64,000 nucleotides of DNA from Listeria seeligeri serovar 1/2b str. SLCC3954 (GTDB lineage Bacteria > Bacillota > Bacilli > Lactobacillales > Listeriaceae), in NCBI RefSeq assembly GCF_000027145.1, contig NC_013891.1, positions 2,356,001-2,420,000 on the forward strand, given 5' to 3'. The notes beneath the pieces were generated by a model that did no database searches, was not told the DNA's origin, and worked only from the letters and a program-made list of their open reading frames with translations. The first letter of the stretch is position 1. The number at the start of each line of letters is the position of its first letter. Made by a program: the position numbers and the translations under genes. Below are positions 1 to 7,924 of this stretch, piece after piece.

Positions 1-1
1 G

Positions 2-1486
2 ATGAATAATATAATTTTAATGCCGATTTTAATTCCTTTTTTGGGAGCAATTGTTTTAATGTTACTTCCAAAACGAGTGATTATACAACGGATTTTTGCT
101 TTAATTTTTAGTGGAATCTTAGTTGTTGCAACTTTTTCCCTTGTGTTTTATGTTCGTGAAAATGGGATTACGACACTAAATATCGGAAACTGGGCCGCAC
201 CATTTGGAATCACGATGGTTGGCGATATGTTTGCCGTTTTACTTACAGCAACAACGAGTATCATTCTTTTCTGCGTAATCTTGTATTCTTTTTATACGAT
301 TGGAAAACCACGTGAGAAATTCCTTTATTATCCAGCGATGTTGTTTATGATTGTTGGTGTCAATGGTTCATTTTTAACGGGTGATATTTTCAATATGTTT
401 GTCTTTTTCGAAGTAATGTTAATGGCGTCTTATGTGCTACTCGTCATTGGTGGTACACAGGTTCAACTTAAAGCAACGATTAAATATTTATTAATCAATG
501 TAGTTGGTTCTGCATTTTTCGTTGTTGCGATTGCCTTGCTTTACTCGATGATTGGGACACTGAATATGGCGGATATTTCTCAAAAAATCACCGACTTAAA
601 CGGAGCGAATACTGGCATGATAAGTGTTGTAGCTGTCCTTTTCTTATTTGTATTTGGACTTAAAGCTGGACTTTTCCCGCTTTACTTCTGGCTCCCTGGT
701 TCTTACTTTGCTCCGCCAATTCCGGTTCTTGCTTTGTTTGGTGGCCTTTTGACGAAGGTTGGGGTTTATGCAATAATTCGGACCTATACGCTGTTCTTTA
801 GCTCACTTACAGATTTTGTTGTACCGCTACTCGGAATACTGGCGATAGTGACGATTATTCTTGGTGTGATTGGCGCGATTAGTTATTATGATATGAAGAC
901 GATTGTGATTTACAATATTATGATTGCAATTGGTGTAATTTTGTTCAGTGTTTCGATTATGACACGGGAATCAATGACTGGAGCTGTATTTTACTTAATT
1001 CACGATATGATAATTAAAGCTGCCCTATTCCTCATTGTCGGAATAGTCATGGCGATTACCGGTTACTCTAGCGTGAAAAAATTCAGCGGCTTAATGACCG
1101 TCAAACCGTCTCTTGGTTGGATTTTCTTCATTGCTACGTTAGGACTTTCCGGGATTCCTCCTCTGAGCGGATTTGTTGGTAAACTTTTGATTGTCGAAGG
1201 AGCTTTCTCAGCTGGTCAAATTGCTGGTGGGATCATTATTCTTCTTTCAAGTTTATTCGTTCTCATGTCATTAATTAAAGTCTTTACAAAAGGCTTCTGG
1301 GGTGAGAAAAAAGGAGTATTCAACTTACAAATCCCTTATAGGAAAATGCTTGTCCCTGTAATTATTTTAATAACTATTTCGATTGCTTATGGCGTGTTTA
1401 GTAATGCAATTTATCCGTTTATTGAACAGGCGGTTGATCCACTAGTTGACCCTTCTGTCTATATTCATGCGGTGATAAAGGAGTGA
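2..1486 (+). CDS. mrpD: Na+/H+ antiporter subunit MrpD
   Basis: Integral membrane subunit of the Mrp (Mnh) multi-subunit cation/proton antiporter, used for sodium and pH homeostasis. The 494 residues are almost entirely hydrophobic, with about 14 predicted helices. They carry the two charged residues typical of NuoL/M/N-type antiporter subunits: Glu137 in FFEVMLMASY and Lys221 in FGLKAGLFPL. The ATG at base 2 sits in an ATGA, so the gene probably overlaps the stop of an upstream mrpC outside the window. It is followed after 6 bp by mrpE, in the canonical D-E-F-G order. Complete and intact as far as can be seen. Confidence 0.97.
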   Translation: MNNIILMPILIPFLGAIVLMLLPKRVIIQRIFALIFSGILVVATFSLVFYVRENGITTLNIGNWAAPFGITMVGDMFAVLLTATTSIILFCVILYSFYTIGKPREKFLYYPAMLFMIVGVNGSFLTGDIFNMFVFFEVMLMASYVLLVIGGTQVQLKATIKYLLINVVGSAFFVVAIALLYSMIGTLNMADISQKITDLNGANTGMISVVAVLFLFVFGLKAGLFPLYFWLPGSYFAPPIPVLALFGGLLTKVGVYAIIRTYTLFFSSLTDFVVPLLGILAIVTIILGVIGAISYYDMKTIVIYNIMIAIGVILFSVSIMTRESMTGAVFYLIHDMIIKAALFLIVGIVMAITGYSSVKKFSGLMTVKPSLGWIFFIATLGLSGIPPLSGFVGKLLIVEGAFSAGQIAGGIIILLSSLFVLMSLIKVFTKGFWGEKKGVFNLQIPYRKMLVPVIILITISIAYGVFSNAIYPFIEQAVDPLVDPSVYIHAVIKE

Positions 1487-1492
1487 TAAAAG

Positions 1493-1972
1493 ATGGCTTT
1501 TCAACTTATTCTTAATATAATACTTGCTTGTTTGTGGATGTTTCTTGAGTCATCGTTTAGTTTTGCGACATTTATCATCGGCTTTATCATCGGGATATTC
1601 TTGTTACTTTTCATGCGACGCTTTCTTGGGTCACGGTTTTACATTTTCCGTTTGTTCGCGTTAGTCAAATTAGTATTCCGTTTCTTACATGATTTAATCG
1701 TTTCTACTATTCATGTAAGCCGGATTGTCTTAAAAAAAGATATGAACATTCGTCCTGGAATTTTCAGATATGATACAACGCTTGAAACTGACTGGGAAGT
1801 AACCATGCTTGCTCTACTGATTACCTTAACACCAGGAACGCTTTCGATTGATATTTCGGATGATTACAAGGCAATTTATGTTCATTCACTTCATGTTCCG
1901 AATATTGAAGAAGAAATTGCTACCATTCGCAAATCCTATGAGGGCGCGATTATGGAGGTGTTCCACGGATGA
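1493..1972 (+). CDS. mrpE: Na+/H+ antiporter subunit MrpE
   Basis: Small membrane subunit of the Mrp antiporter, 159 aa, the usual size for MrpE. Hydrophobic helices lie in the first ~70 residues. They are followed by a soluble part with the family-typical LITLTPGTLSID segment (about residues 109-120). It starts 6 bp after mrpD, and its stop overlaps the start of mrpF by 4 bp (ATGA), so the subunits are likely translationally coupled. MrpE is not related to respiratory-complex subunits and is thought to help assembly of the complex. Confidence 0.95.
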   Translation: MAFQLILNIILACLWMFLESSFSFATFIIGFIIGIFLLLFMRRFLGSRFYIFRLFALVKLVFRFLHDLIVSTIHVSRIVLKKDMNIRPGIFRYDTTLETDWEVTMLALLITLTPGTLSIDISDDYKAIYVHSLHVPNIEEEIATIRKSYEGAIMEVFHG

Positions 1973-2256
1973 TAATTCAAATTGCTTTATCCATTGGTTT
2001 GCTACTATACTCGATTTCGACTTTTTTATACCTTTACCGAATTTTAAAAGGACCGACCACATCGGACAAAGTAGTAGCGCTCGATTCTATCGGGATGAAC
2101 TTGGTTGCTATCGTGGCTCTACTATCCATGTTTTATGATACAAATGCATTTCTAGATGTTATTTTACTGATTGCTTTACTTGCATTTATTGGAACAGTTT
2201 CCTTTGCTAAATTTATTGAGAAAGGGAAGGTGATTGACCGTGAACGTGATAATTGA
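1969..2256 (+). CDS. mrpF: Na+/H+ antiporter subunit MrpF
   Basis: 95-aa, three-helix membrane subunit of the Mrp antiporter. It has the family motif GPTTSDKVVALDSIGMN (about residues 29-45), which includes the conserved charged residue used in ion translocation. It overlaps mrpE at its start by 4 bp. Its 3' end overlaps the likely start of mrpG by 17 bp. This places it firmly in a coupled polycistronic unit. Confidence 0.95.
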   Translation: MIIQIALSIGLLLYSISTFLYLYRILKGPTTSDKVVALDSIGMNLVAIVALLSMFYDTNAFLDVILLIALLAFIGTVSFAKFIEKGKVIDRERDN

Positions 2257-2833
2257 AATTATTATCTCCGTGATGATTTTAATCGGTGGCTTGCTTAGTA
2301 TTCTTGCAGCAATTGGCGTTATTCGCTTGCCTGACGTTTATACAAGAACTCATGCAGCTGGGATTAGTAATACTTTCGGAGTCAGCTTGTTATTATTTGC
2401 CACAGTTGGCTACTTTTTCCACTCAGGAGAAGGTTTTAATGCGCGGGTGTTGCTCGCTATTCTCTTTATTTTCTTAACAACCCCTGTTGCCTCACACTTA
2501 ATTAACCGAGCAGCATACGATACTGGGGTTCCACTTGCGATTCGAATTCGTGACCAATTACGTTCGGTGAAAAAAGACGACATCAAGAAGAAGAAGAGTC
2601 TTATTATTCGCCAAGAACAAATTGAAAAAGCGCGGCAAGAACGTGAGGAACTTGAGGAACGGATGGAATGGGAACGTCGCGAAGAAAAAATCGACGAACG
2701 AGAAGACCAAGAAGATGAACAGCGCGAACGTGATGAACGAACAATTGAAGAACAGTCAGATGATTCCGAGCATGAAATTATCGAACAAGATGAAAGCGAA
2801 ACAGAAGCAGACGAAGATTCAACTGATAAATAG
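2240..2833 (+). CDS. mrpG: Na+/H+ antiporter subunit MrpG with long charged C-terminal tail
   Basis: Last subunit of the Mrp antiporter. Residues about 1-95 form three helices with the MrpG signature (GVIRLPDVYTRTHAAG). The rest, about 85 residues, is an extremely charged, probably coiled-coil tail rich in Glu, Arg, Lys and Asp. MrpG proteins are usually about 110-145 aa, so 197 aa is long. I chose the GTG at 2240 rather than the in-frame TTG at 2234, because the Shine-Dalgarno AAGGTGA (2228-2233) is correctly spaced only for the GTG. The tail is in frame, and no frameshift was seen at its junction. Confidence 0.93.
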   Translation: MNVIIEIIISVMILIGGLLSILAAIGVIRLPDVYTRTHAAGISNTFGVSLLLFATVGYFFHSGEGFNARVLLAILFIFLTTPVASHLINRAAYDTGVPLAIRIRDQLRSVKKDDIKKKKSLIIRQEQIEKARQEREELEERMEWERREEKIDEREDQEDEQRERDERTIEEQSDDSEHEIIEQDESETEADEDSTDK

Positions 2834-2853
2834 AAAAAGCATGGCAAGAGTTA

Positions 2854-3243
2854 TTACTCTCCGCCATGCTTTTCATTTCTTTTCTTTTTCACTGCAATCG
2901 TACAACGACTAATACAAATTAATTTACCTACTTCATCTGTAATTTTAACTTCCCATACTTGAGTACTTTTACCAAGATGAACTGCTTCTGCGTTCGCTGT
3001 AATAAGACCCGATTTTTTAGAAGCAAGATGATTCGCGTTAATCTCTAAGCCAAATACTATTTCGTCTCGTTCGATAGATTTAGCAGCACCGATACTCGCG
3101 GCATGCTCTGCTAATACAACGGAAACTCCACCGTGCAAATAGCCAAATGGTTGATGTACTTTTTCGGTTACTTCTAATTGAACTACTGCTTTTCCTTTTT
3201 CTACTGAAATAATTTGAATACCGATCGTTTCTTGGAGTCCCAT
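2854..3243 (-). CDS. hotdog-fold thioesterase, YuxO/PaaI family
   Basis: 129-aa hotdog-fold acyl-CoA thioesterase. The family motif HGGV (His37) and Glu46 in VVLAEHAA form the expected active site. In Bacillus subtilis a homologue (YuxO) also lies beside the mrp operon and is linked to DHNA-CoA hydrolysis in menaquinone synthesis. That role is plausible here but inferred. The start is taken at MGLQ because an upstream in-frame ATG at 3261 lies inside the Shine-Dalgarno sequence (GAAGGG). It converges with mrpG, with only 20 bp between the stops. Confidence 0.9.
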   Translation of the reverse strand: MGLQETIGIQIISVEKGKAVVQLEVTEKVHQPFGYLHGGVSVVLAEHAASIGAAKSIERDEIVFGLEINANHLASKKSGLITANAEAVHLGKSTQVWEVKITDEVGKLICISRCTIAVKKKRNEKHGGE

Positions 3244-3371
3244 GTATTCCCTTCTTTCCAAAATTGATTTATACTTTATTATATAAGAGTTGAAAGAAAA
3301 ATTCTAGAATGTGTTTCTATCAAGATTAGTTGTGGTAAAATAAGAGTAGACTTTTTGACAGGAGAGATTAG

Positions 3372-3845
3372 ATGTCGATATTTATGAATACACCATTAAT
3401 TGCATCCATTATTGCGATTGTATTCGCACAAGTAGTTAAAGTGCCGATACATATACTAGTATACCGCAAATTCAATGTCGGACTAATGTTTTCTACTGGA
3501 GGCATGCCTAGTTCTCATTCTGCTGCAGTGACTGCTTTAATGACAACACTTGCAATTGAATATGGTTTAGATTCGCCTTACTTCGCTATTGCAGTTGTTT
3601 TCGGCATCATTGTAATGTTTGATGCAACAGGAGTTAGACGACAAGCTGGAGAACAAGCTGTCGTATTAAACAGACTAGTTACTGATTTCCAAGAATTCGT
3701 AGAGCACGCAAAAGGACTTGCAGCACCTGAACAAGCGGAAAAAACAAAACATTTAAAAGAATTACTTGGTCATAAACCAATGGAAGTTTTCTTTGGAGCT
3801 GTGACCGGTGTTATTATTGGGTTTATAATGGAAATTATTTTGTAG
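3372..3845 (+). CDS. YuiD-type divergent PAP2-family membrane protein
   Basis: 157-aa membrane protein of the DUF212/'divergent PAP2' family (B. subtilis YuiD). Motifs are GGMPSSHSAAVTAL (about residues 47-60) and VMFDATGVRRQAGEQA (about 88-103), resembling the acid-phosphatase/haloperoxidase active-site motifs. There are four or five helices. The substrate is unknown, so a lipid-phosphate phosphatase role is inference. A good Shine-Dalgarno (GACAGGAGAG) precedes the ATG. A TG-N-TAAAAT extended -10 lies just upstream near 3335-3340. It ends in a strong bidirectional terminator. Confidence 0.88.
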   Translation: MSIFMNTPLIASIIAIVFAQVVKVPIHILVYRKFNVGLMFSTGGMPSSHSAAVTALMTTLAIEYGLDSPYFAIAVVFGIIVMFDATGVRRQAGEQAVVLNRLVTDFQEFVEHAKGLAAPEQAEKTKHLKELLGHKPMEVFFGAVTGVIIGFIMEIIL

Positions 3846-3848
3846 TAA

Positions 3849-3875
3849 AAAAGCTGGCTACCCGCCAGCTTTTTT
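3849..3875. terminator. bidirectional intrinsic terminator
   Basis: Perfect stem AAAAGCTGGC/GCCAGCTTTT around a 5-nt loop, flanked by A and T runs. It serves the YuiD-like gene on + and the converging aldo/keto reductase on -. Confidence 0.9.
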
Positions 3876-3889
3876 ATTACCTGAAAATA

Positions 3890-4741
3890 TTAGACACCTA
3901 ATTTGCGACTTGCCATCCAGCGAATCATCTCTGGATCCGCGTGAGAGAAAAACTGACTTTCCCCTTCATTCAATGTTGCAATGTCATTTTTATCTGCTTC
4001 TGTTAATTCAAAATCAAAAATCGCCAAATTCTCTTTCATTCGTTCTGGTTTAACTGTTTTTGACAGTGTAATAACATCTTGTTCTACTAACCAGCGAAGA
4101 ATTACTTGCGCGACTGATTTGTTATATTTCTTCGCGATTTTAATTAAAATCGGATTATTAAATATATCATTTTTCCCTTCCGCAAATGGTGCCCAAGCTT
4201 CTGGCATAATTCCTTCTGATTTCAAAGCTTCGATATTTTTAGACTGTTGTTGAAATGGATTTATTTCGATTTGATTAACTTGCGGAACGACTTCATTAAA
4301 TTCGGCAAGATCAACTGCTTTATCAACCCCAAAATTCGAAATACCAATCGCCCTTATTTTCCCCGCTTTTTGTAGTTCTTCCATCGCAAGCCACGCCCCG
4401 TATACATCATTAAATGGCTGATGGATAAGTAATAAATCCACATACTCTAAACCAAGACGATGTAAAGAACGTTCAAAAGAAGTAACAACTCCTTTATAGC
4501 TTACATTTTCCACCCAAATTTTTGTGGTAATAAATAATTCTTCGCGAGGAACGCCTGATTCAGCAATTCCCTTACCTACAGCTTCCTCATTCATGTAACT
4601 TTGCGCCGTATCAATGTGACGGTAACCTGCTTTAATTGCCTCTCTGACTGCCTTCTCTGCTTCTTCTGGTTCTGTAATTTGATATGTCCCAAATCCTAAA
4701 ATCGGTATTTCTACACCATTATTTAATTTTACTGTTTTCAT
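3890..4741 (-). CDS. aldo/keto reductase
   Basis: 283-aa NADPH-dependent aldo/keto reductase of the YvgN/2,5-diketo-gluconate reductase type. The catalytic tetrad is visible as Asp44, Tyr49 (RHIDTAQSY), Lys74 (ITTKIW) and His107 (LLLIHQPF). It probably detoxifies methylglyoxal and other reactive carbonyls in the cytosol, going by homologues. The ATG has a strong Shine-Dalgarno (GAGGAGGG). Its promoter is a long-spacer type with a MerR-like operator (see 4796-4826), which fits induction by electrophiles. It has the usual length and is intact. Confidence 0.95.
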   Translation of the reverse strand: MKTVKLNNGVEIPILGFGTYQITEPEEAEKAVREAIKAGYRHIDTAQSYMNEEAVGKGIAESGVPREELFITTKIWVENVSYKGVVTSFERSLHRLGLEYVDLLLIHQPFNDVYGAWLAMEELQKAGKIRAIGISNFGVDKAVDLAEFNEVVPQVNQIEINPFQQQSKNIEALKSEGIMPEAWAPFAEGKNDIFNNPILIKIAKKYNKSVAQVILRWLVEQDVITLSKTVKPERMKENLAIFDFELTEADKNDIATLNEGESQFFSHADPEMIRWMASRKLGV

Positions 4742-4795
4742 AAAAAAACCCTCCTCGTTCCTTAAAACTTTGCTCTATCTGTCTTCCTAATATCT

Positions 4796-4826
4796 ACTAT
4801 AAACCTTGAAGTGCACTCCAACACAA
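4796..4826 (-). promoter_or_regulatory. 19-bp-spacer promoter with MerR-type operator
   Basis: On the minus strand TTGTGT (4821-4826) and TATAGT (4796-4801) are separated by 19 bp. The spacer overlaps a 16-bp dyad TTGGAGTGCACTTCAA (4806-4821), symmetric except for one base pair. An overlong spacer carrying a dyad is the hallmark of MerR-family-activated promoters. The dyad resembles the NmlR/AdhR class operator, which controls aldehyde-response genes. It faces the aldo/keto reductase. No MerR gene is nearby. Confidence 0.75.
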
Positions 4827-4960
4827 GAGAAATCCCTTGAAATTAGTTTTCTTGCTGTTTATTTGCCAGTGCTAAAGGGAAACGAACAACATAATCTATT
4901 TTAAATGCTACTTCAGATTTATTTGATAGGACAGCAGAAAGTTTATAAGGAGTGGACTTC

Positions 4961-6190
4961 ATGAAAAAATTAACATTCGCATTTGGTATTTATACGTTAA
5001 CGCTCGGACTGATTGTAGGCGCCATTGCTGCATTTTTTATCGGCTTGGTGCATTTTTCGACCGAGTTTTTATGGACTTTTGCACCTGAGCAATTCAATTC
5101 ACCGTGGTTTTATCCGATTTGTATAGGATTAATCGGTGGCTTGTTGGTCGGGCTTTTACAAATTAAATTTGGTGACTACCCTCGCTCGATGCATGAAAAT
5201 ATGGCGGAATTGAAGCGCACTGGTCGCATCGAGTACAAAAACCGTTTATTTAAAACAATTGTAAGTGCTTGGATTATTCTTTCTTTCGGCGCAAGTGTTG
5301 GGCCTGAAGCAGCTTTAATCGGTATTGTTGGTAGCACAACTACATGGATTATTGACCATTTAAAACTGTCTTTGAAACATAAAGAAGAATTGATAAGTTT
5401 AAGTATTGGCGCGATTATTTCAAGTATCTTCCTTTCGCCTTTTAGTGGCTTGGCTGAGGAAATTGATGACAGTACAGAAGCTAAGAAAATTCCGAAACAA
5501 TCTAAGTTACTCTTGTCTATTCTCATTTCTTTTAGTGCACTTGCTTCTTTTTTATGGCTGAAATCATTTATGAAAATCCCCGAAAGTATTTTTTCGATTC
5601 GTTTACCTGATGCTGGATGGTCATGGTGGTTTGTTGTACTATTTATCCCGATGATTATTTTAGGATGGTTGTTTAGTATTTATTTCGAGCAACTCCAAGT
5701 TTACATAGCCAAAGCCCTTTCTTTCATTAAAAATAAAATGGTGCTTGCGCTACTCGGCGGTCTAAGTATTGGGATATTTGGTATCATTTCTTACTACTTA
5801 TTATTTTCCGGAGAACATCAACTAATTGAAGTAACAAAATCAGTTCAAGAATTCTCAATTACTGCTTTACTTATTATCGCTCTCCTAAAACCGCTTCTTG
5901 TTGCGATTTGTTTGGCTACCGGTTGGAAAGGTGGCGCGATTTTTCCGGCGATTTTCTCTAGTAGTGTGATGGGCTATTTAGTAACTGTATGGCTTGATGG
6001 ACCTACTGGATTTTTAATCACGATTTTTGTTGCTGCAAGTTGTACGAAAATTGTCGGTAAACCAGTTTTAACTGCTTCCATTCTGTTATTTGTTTTTCCA
6101 CTACAGTTCTTCCCTTTCATTCTACTAACTGCCTTTATTGTAAATAAAAATTGGTGGGCTAGTTTTAAACAATTGTCGCAACATAATTAA
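4961..6190 (+). CDS. ClC-family chloride channel/transporter protein
   Basis: 409-aa polytopic membrane protein of the voltage-gated chloride channel superfamily. The canonical GREGP selectivity/gating motif appears as GASVGPEAALIG, so the gating glutamate is kept (Glu116) but the flanking residues are changed (GPEAA). The second half carries the family GWKGGAIFPAIFSS motif (around residue 325). The start is the ATG at 4961 with Shine-Dalgarno AAGGAGT; an in-frame GTG at 4952 lies inside that site. Ion specificity (chloride, fluoride or other) cannot be told from sequence. Confidence 0.88.
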   Translation: MKKLTFAFGIYTLTLGLIVGAIAAFFIGLVHFSTEFLWTFAPEQFNSPWFYPICIGLIGGLLVGLLQIKFGDYPRSMHENMAELKRTGRIEYKNRLFKTIVSAWIILSFGASVGPEAALIGIVGSTTTWIIDHLKLSLKHKEELISLSIGAIISSIFLSPFSGLAEEIDDSTEAKKIPKQSKLLLSILISFSALASFLWLKSFMKIPESIFSIRLPDAGWSWWFVVLFIPMIILGWLFSIYFEQLQVYIAKALSFIKNKMVLALLGGLSIGIFGIISYYLLFSGEHQLIEVTKSVQEFSITALLIIALLKPLLVAICLATGWKGGAIFPAIFSSSVMGYLVTVWLDGPTGFLITIFVAASCTKIVGKPVLTASILLFVFPLQFFPFILLTAFIVNKNWWASFKQLSQHN

Positions 6191-6219
6191 AAACACCAAG
6201 GAAGATTTCCTTGATGTGT
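6188..6219 (-). terminator. intrinsic terminator
   Basis: Imperfect stem with AAGGAA/TTCCTT core. On the minus strand it is followed by TTTTTAATT. It ends the Crp/Fnr-family gene, and also lies just after the ClC gene. Confidence 0.7.
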
Positions 6220-6231
6220 CTAAGTTGTATA

Positions 6232-6861
6232 TTAACTTTCTTTTTTTATATAGAATTTTCCTTGTTTTTCTTTTAGTATTTCTTTATCAATAAGAAGGAG
6301 TAATTTTTCATTTAGGAGTTTGCGAGATATTTTGCCGTATTTGGCCATTTTCATTTTATTGATATACTTGGGGATTTGTTGATAACCATCCTCGCTTTCA
6401 ATTTCTAGTTTTTCACATAGGTATTGTAATGCGTAGACAATTCTTTCTTCTGCTGATAAGTCATATTTAATTAATTCATTATATAAGTTTTTATTGTTTA
6501 CTAAAGTAGCTTCTAAAAGCCATTCCATATAGGATGGCTTATTTGTGGCGTAATTTAAAAAGTATTCCCTATCAATAAAAACGAGCGAAACTTCCGTATC
6601 ACATACTAAGTGTAACTCGTTTTCGCCACTAATAGATGCGACTTGTTGATTAATAATATCTCCATTTGAAAAAAAATGGAGAATCTGAAATTTTTTATTT
6701 TCCACATGAAGAATTCCATTTGCAATGATAATAAATTCGTCTAAAAAATTTTCTCCTTTGATAATCTTATTTTTAGAGAGTTTTTCGCAGCGGATCCATT
6801 TATCTTTTAATTTATATTTGTTTAATTCTTGGACCATTTCTTTTACTTTTTCATTATACAA
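6232..6861 (-). CDS. Crp/Fnr-family transcriptional regulator
   Basis: 209-aa protein with an N-terminal cyclic-nucleotide-binding-type beta-barrel (about residues 15-120, including FFSNGDIINQ) and a C-terminal helix-turn-helix/wing region (about 140-205). Listeria encodes many such Crp/Fnr paralogues, including PrfA. The usual cAMP-contact residues are not recognisable and the HTH is divergent, so ligand and targets are unknown. It is a single gene with its own terminator. There is no cysteine cluster, so an Fnr-like iron-sulfur sensor is unlikely. Confidence 0.82.
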   Translation of the reverse strand: MYNEKVKEMVQELNKYKLKDKWIRCEKLSKNKIIKGENFLDEFIIIANGILHVENKKFQILHFFSNGDIINQQVASISGENELHLVCDTEVSLVFIDREYFLNYATNKPSYMEWLLEATLVNNKNLYNELIKYDLSAEERIVYALQYLCEKLEIESEDGYQQIPKYINKMKMAKYGKISRKLLNEKLLLLIDKEILKEKQGKFYIKKES

Positions 6862-6978
6862 ATGTATCTCCTCCTACTAGTTTTACTAAGTTTAGCAGGA
6901 TTGGAGAGTAGCTACATGTGGATTTTACACACTATTTCGATTCATTTTCGTCTAAATTATTACAAAATAAACCAGAAA

Positions 6979-7022
6979 TCAAAAAAGAAATTCTCATCCA
7001 TTGAATGGAGAGAATTTCTTTT
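6979..7022 (-). terminator. intrinsic terminator
   Basis: Long stem (AAGAAATTCTC paired with GAGAATTTCTT) followed on the minus strand by a T-rich run. It lies immediately after the stop of the YwqG-like gene. Confidence 0.8.
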
Positions 7023-7841
7023 TCATGAACAATCCCAGTTATACATAATATTAGAAAAGTCACGGTTAATTAAATCTTGTTTATTAATGAAAAAGTTTCC
7101 TACACCACAGTCGCCCCACATAATCACCATTCGATTCTCTTCAAAATCTTCTGAAGCTAATTGGAATAGTAAAGTATCATGATGTGGATTTTCTGTGTAA
7201 GCACGGGGATCTTCTTGGGTGAAAAATGGATATCCACCAATTTGGCTTTCTTCTGCCGCCAAATTAAGTAGTTCATCCGCCTTATCTTCATCTTCCGCAA
7301 AAATTTGATCCGCTAATTCGTAAAAATTTTGACCGAATTCGTTTTCAAAATCGTAGCTATCTTGTAACAAAATTTGATCAGATACTTGTCCGGAAATTTT
7401 AAATTCACCGTTTACAACTGGATAAAAGTCGGTTTTCGCTACATCCGCAAAAAAAGAATCTTGTTCTTCCGCTGTAAGACTTTCACTACCTAAATCTTCA
7501 AAGAAAAACACTCGAAAATTCTCTTGTTTGGTTGGATTATCAAAATTTAGTCCTAATAAATCATCTTGATAATCAATATAAAATGCCAATAAACCAAATT
7601 CTGGATAATTTTCCATTTGCGGCATTTCCGAAAAATTGATTTGTGCTAAAAGTGAAAGCGGCTTACCTTCTTCGGTTACTGGATAGCCTTGTTCTTTTGG
7701 CAAGTATCCGCGCCCCCCTGCTTTACTTTGGAGTAATGAAAGTGTGCCAGAATCTTTGAAGTGTAATACTATTCGTTCTTTTTCTGTTTCTAAAAATCGC
7801 TCTGCCCATTCACTAGGAAGAATATCAAAAAGCTGTTCCAT
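7023..7841 (-). CDS. YwqG/DUF1963 family protein
   Basis: 272-aa acidic cytosolic protein of the YwqG (DUF1963) family. Typical features are GGRGYLPKEQGYPVTEEGKPLSLLAQINFSE near residues 42-72, and a C-terminal WGDCGVGNFFI segment (about 247-257). Biochemical function is not established for this family. YwqG relatives are sometimes linked to toxin-immunity clusters, but nothing here supports such a role. The Shine-Dalgarno GAAGGTAA precedes the ATG. It is monocistronic, with terminators on both sides. Confidence 0.88.
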   Translation of the reverse strand: MEQLFDILPSEWAERFLETEKERIVLHFKDSGTLSLLQSKAGGRGYLPKEQGYPVTEEGKPLSLLAQINFSEMPQMENYPEFGLLAFYIDYQDDLLGLNFDNPTKQENFRVFFFEDLGSESLTAEEQDSFFADVAKTDFYPVVNGEFKISGQVSDQILLQDSYDFENEFGQNFYELADQIFAEDEDKADELLNLAAEESQIGGYPFFTQEDPRAYTENPHHDTLLFQLASEDFEENRMVIMWGDCGVGNFFINKQDLINRDFSNIMYNWDCS

Positions 7842-7876
7842 GCGTTACCTTCTTTCTTTTTTTCTAATTATAACAT

Positions 7877-7918
7877 GAAAAAAGTGCAATATCTGATGAA
7901 AATAGACATTGCACTTCT
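7877..7918 (-). terminator. intrinsic terminator
   Basis: Stem AAGTGCAAT/ATTGCACTT followed on the minus strand by TTTTTTC. It ends the NADH dehydrogenase gene. Confidence 0.85.
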
Positions 7919-7924
7919 TTCTTG

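Noticed and set aside
2410-2847. 145-aa Ser/Arg-rich minus-strand frame opposite mrpG
   Set aside because: It is the mirror of the Glu/Arg-rich tail of MrpG. Low-complexity antisense frames arise automatically from such coding.
6829-7182. 117-aa plus-strand frame opposite the Crp/Fnr and YwqG-like genes
   Set aside because: It overlaps the starts and terminators of two well-supported genes on the other strand and has no ribosome-binding site or domain.
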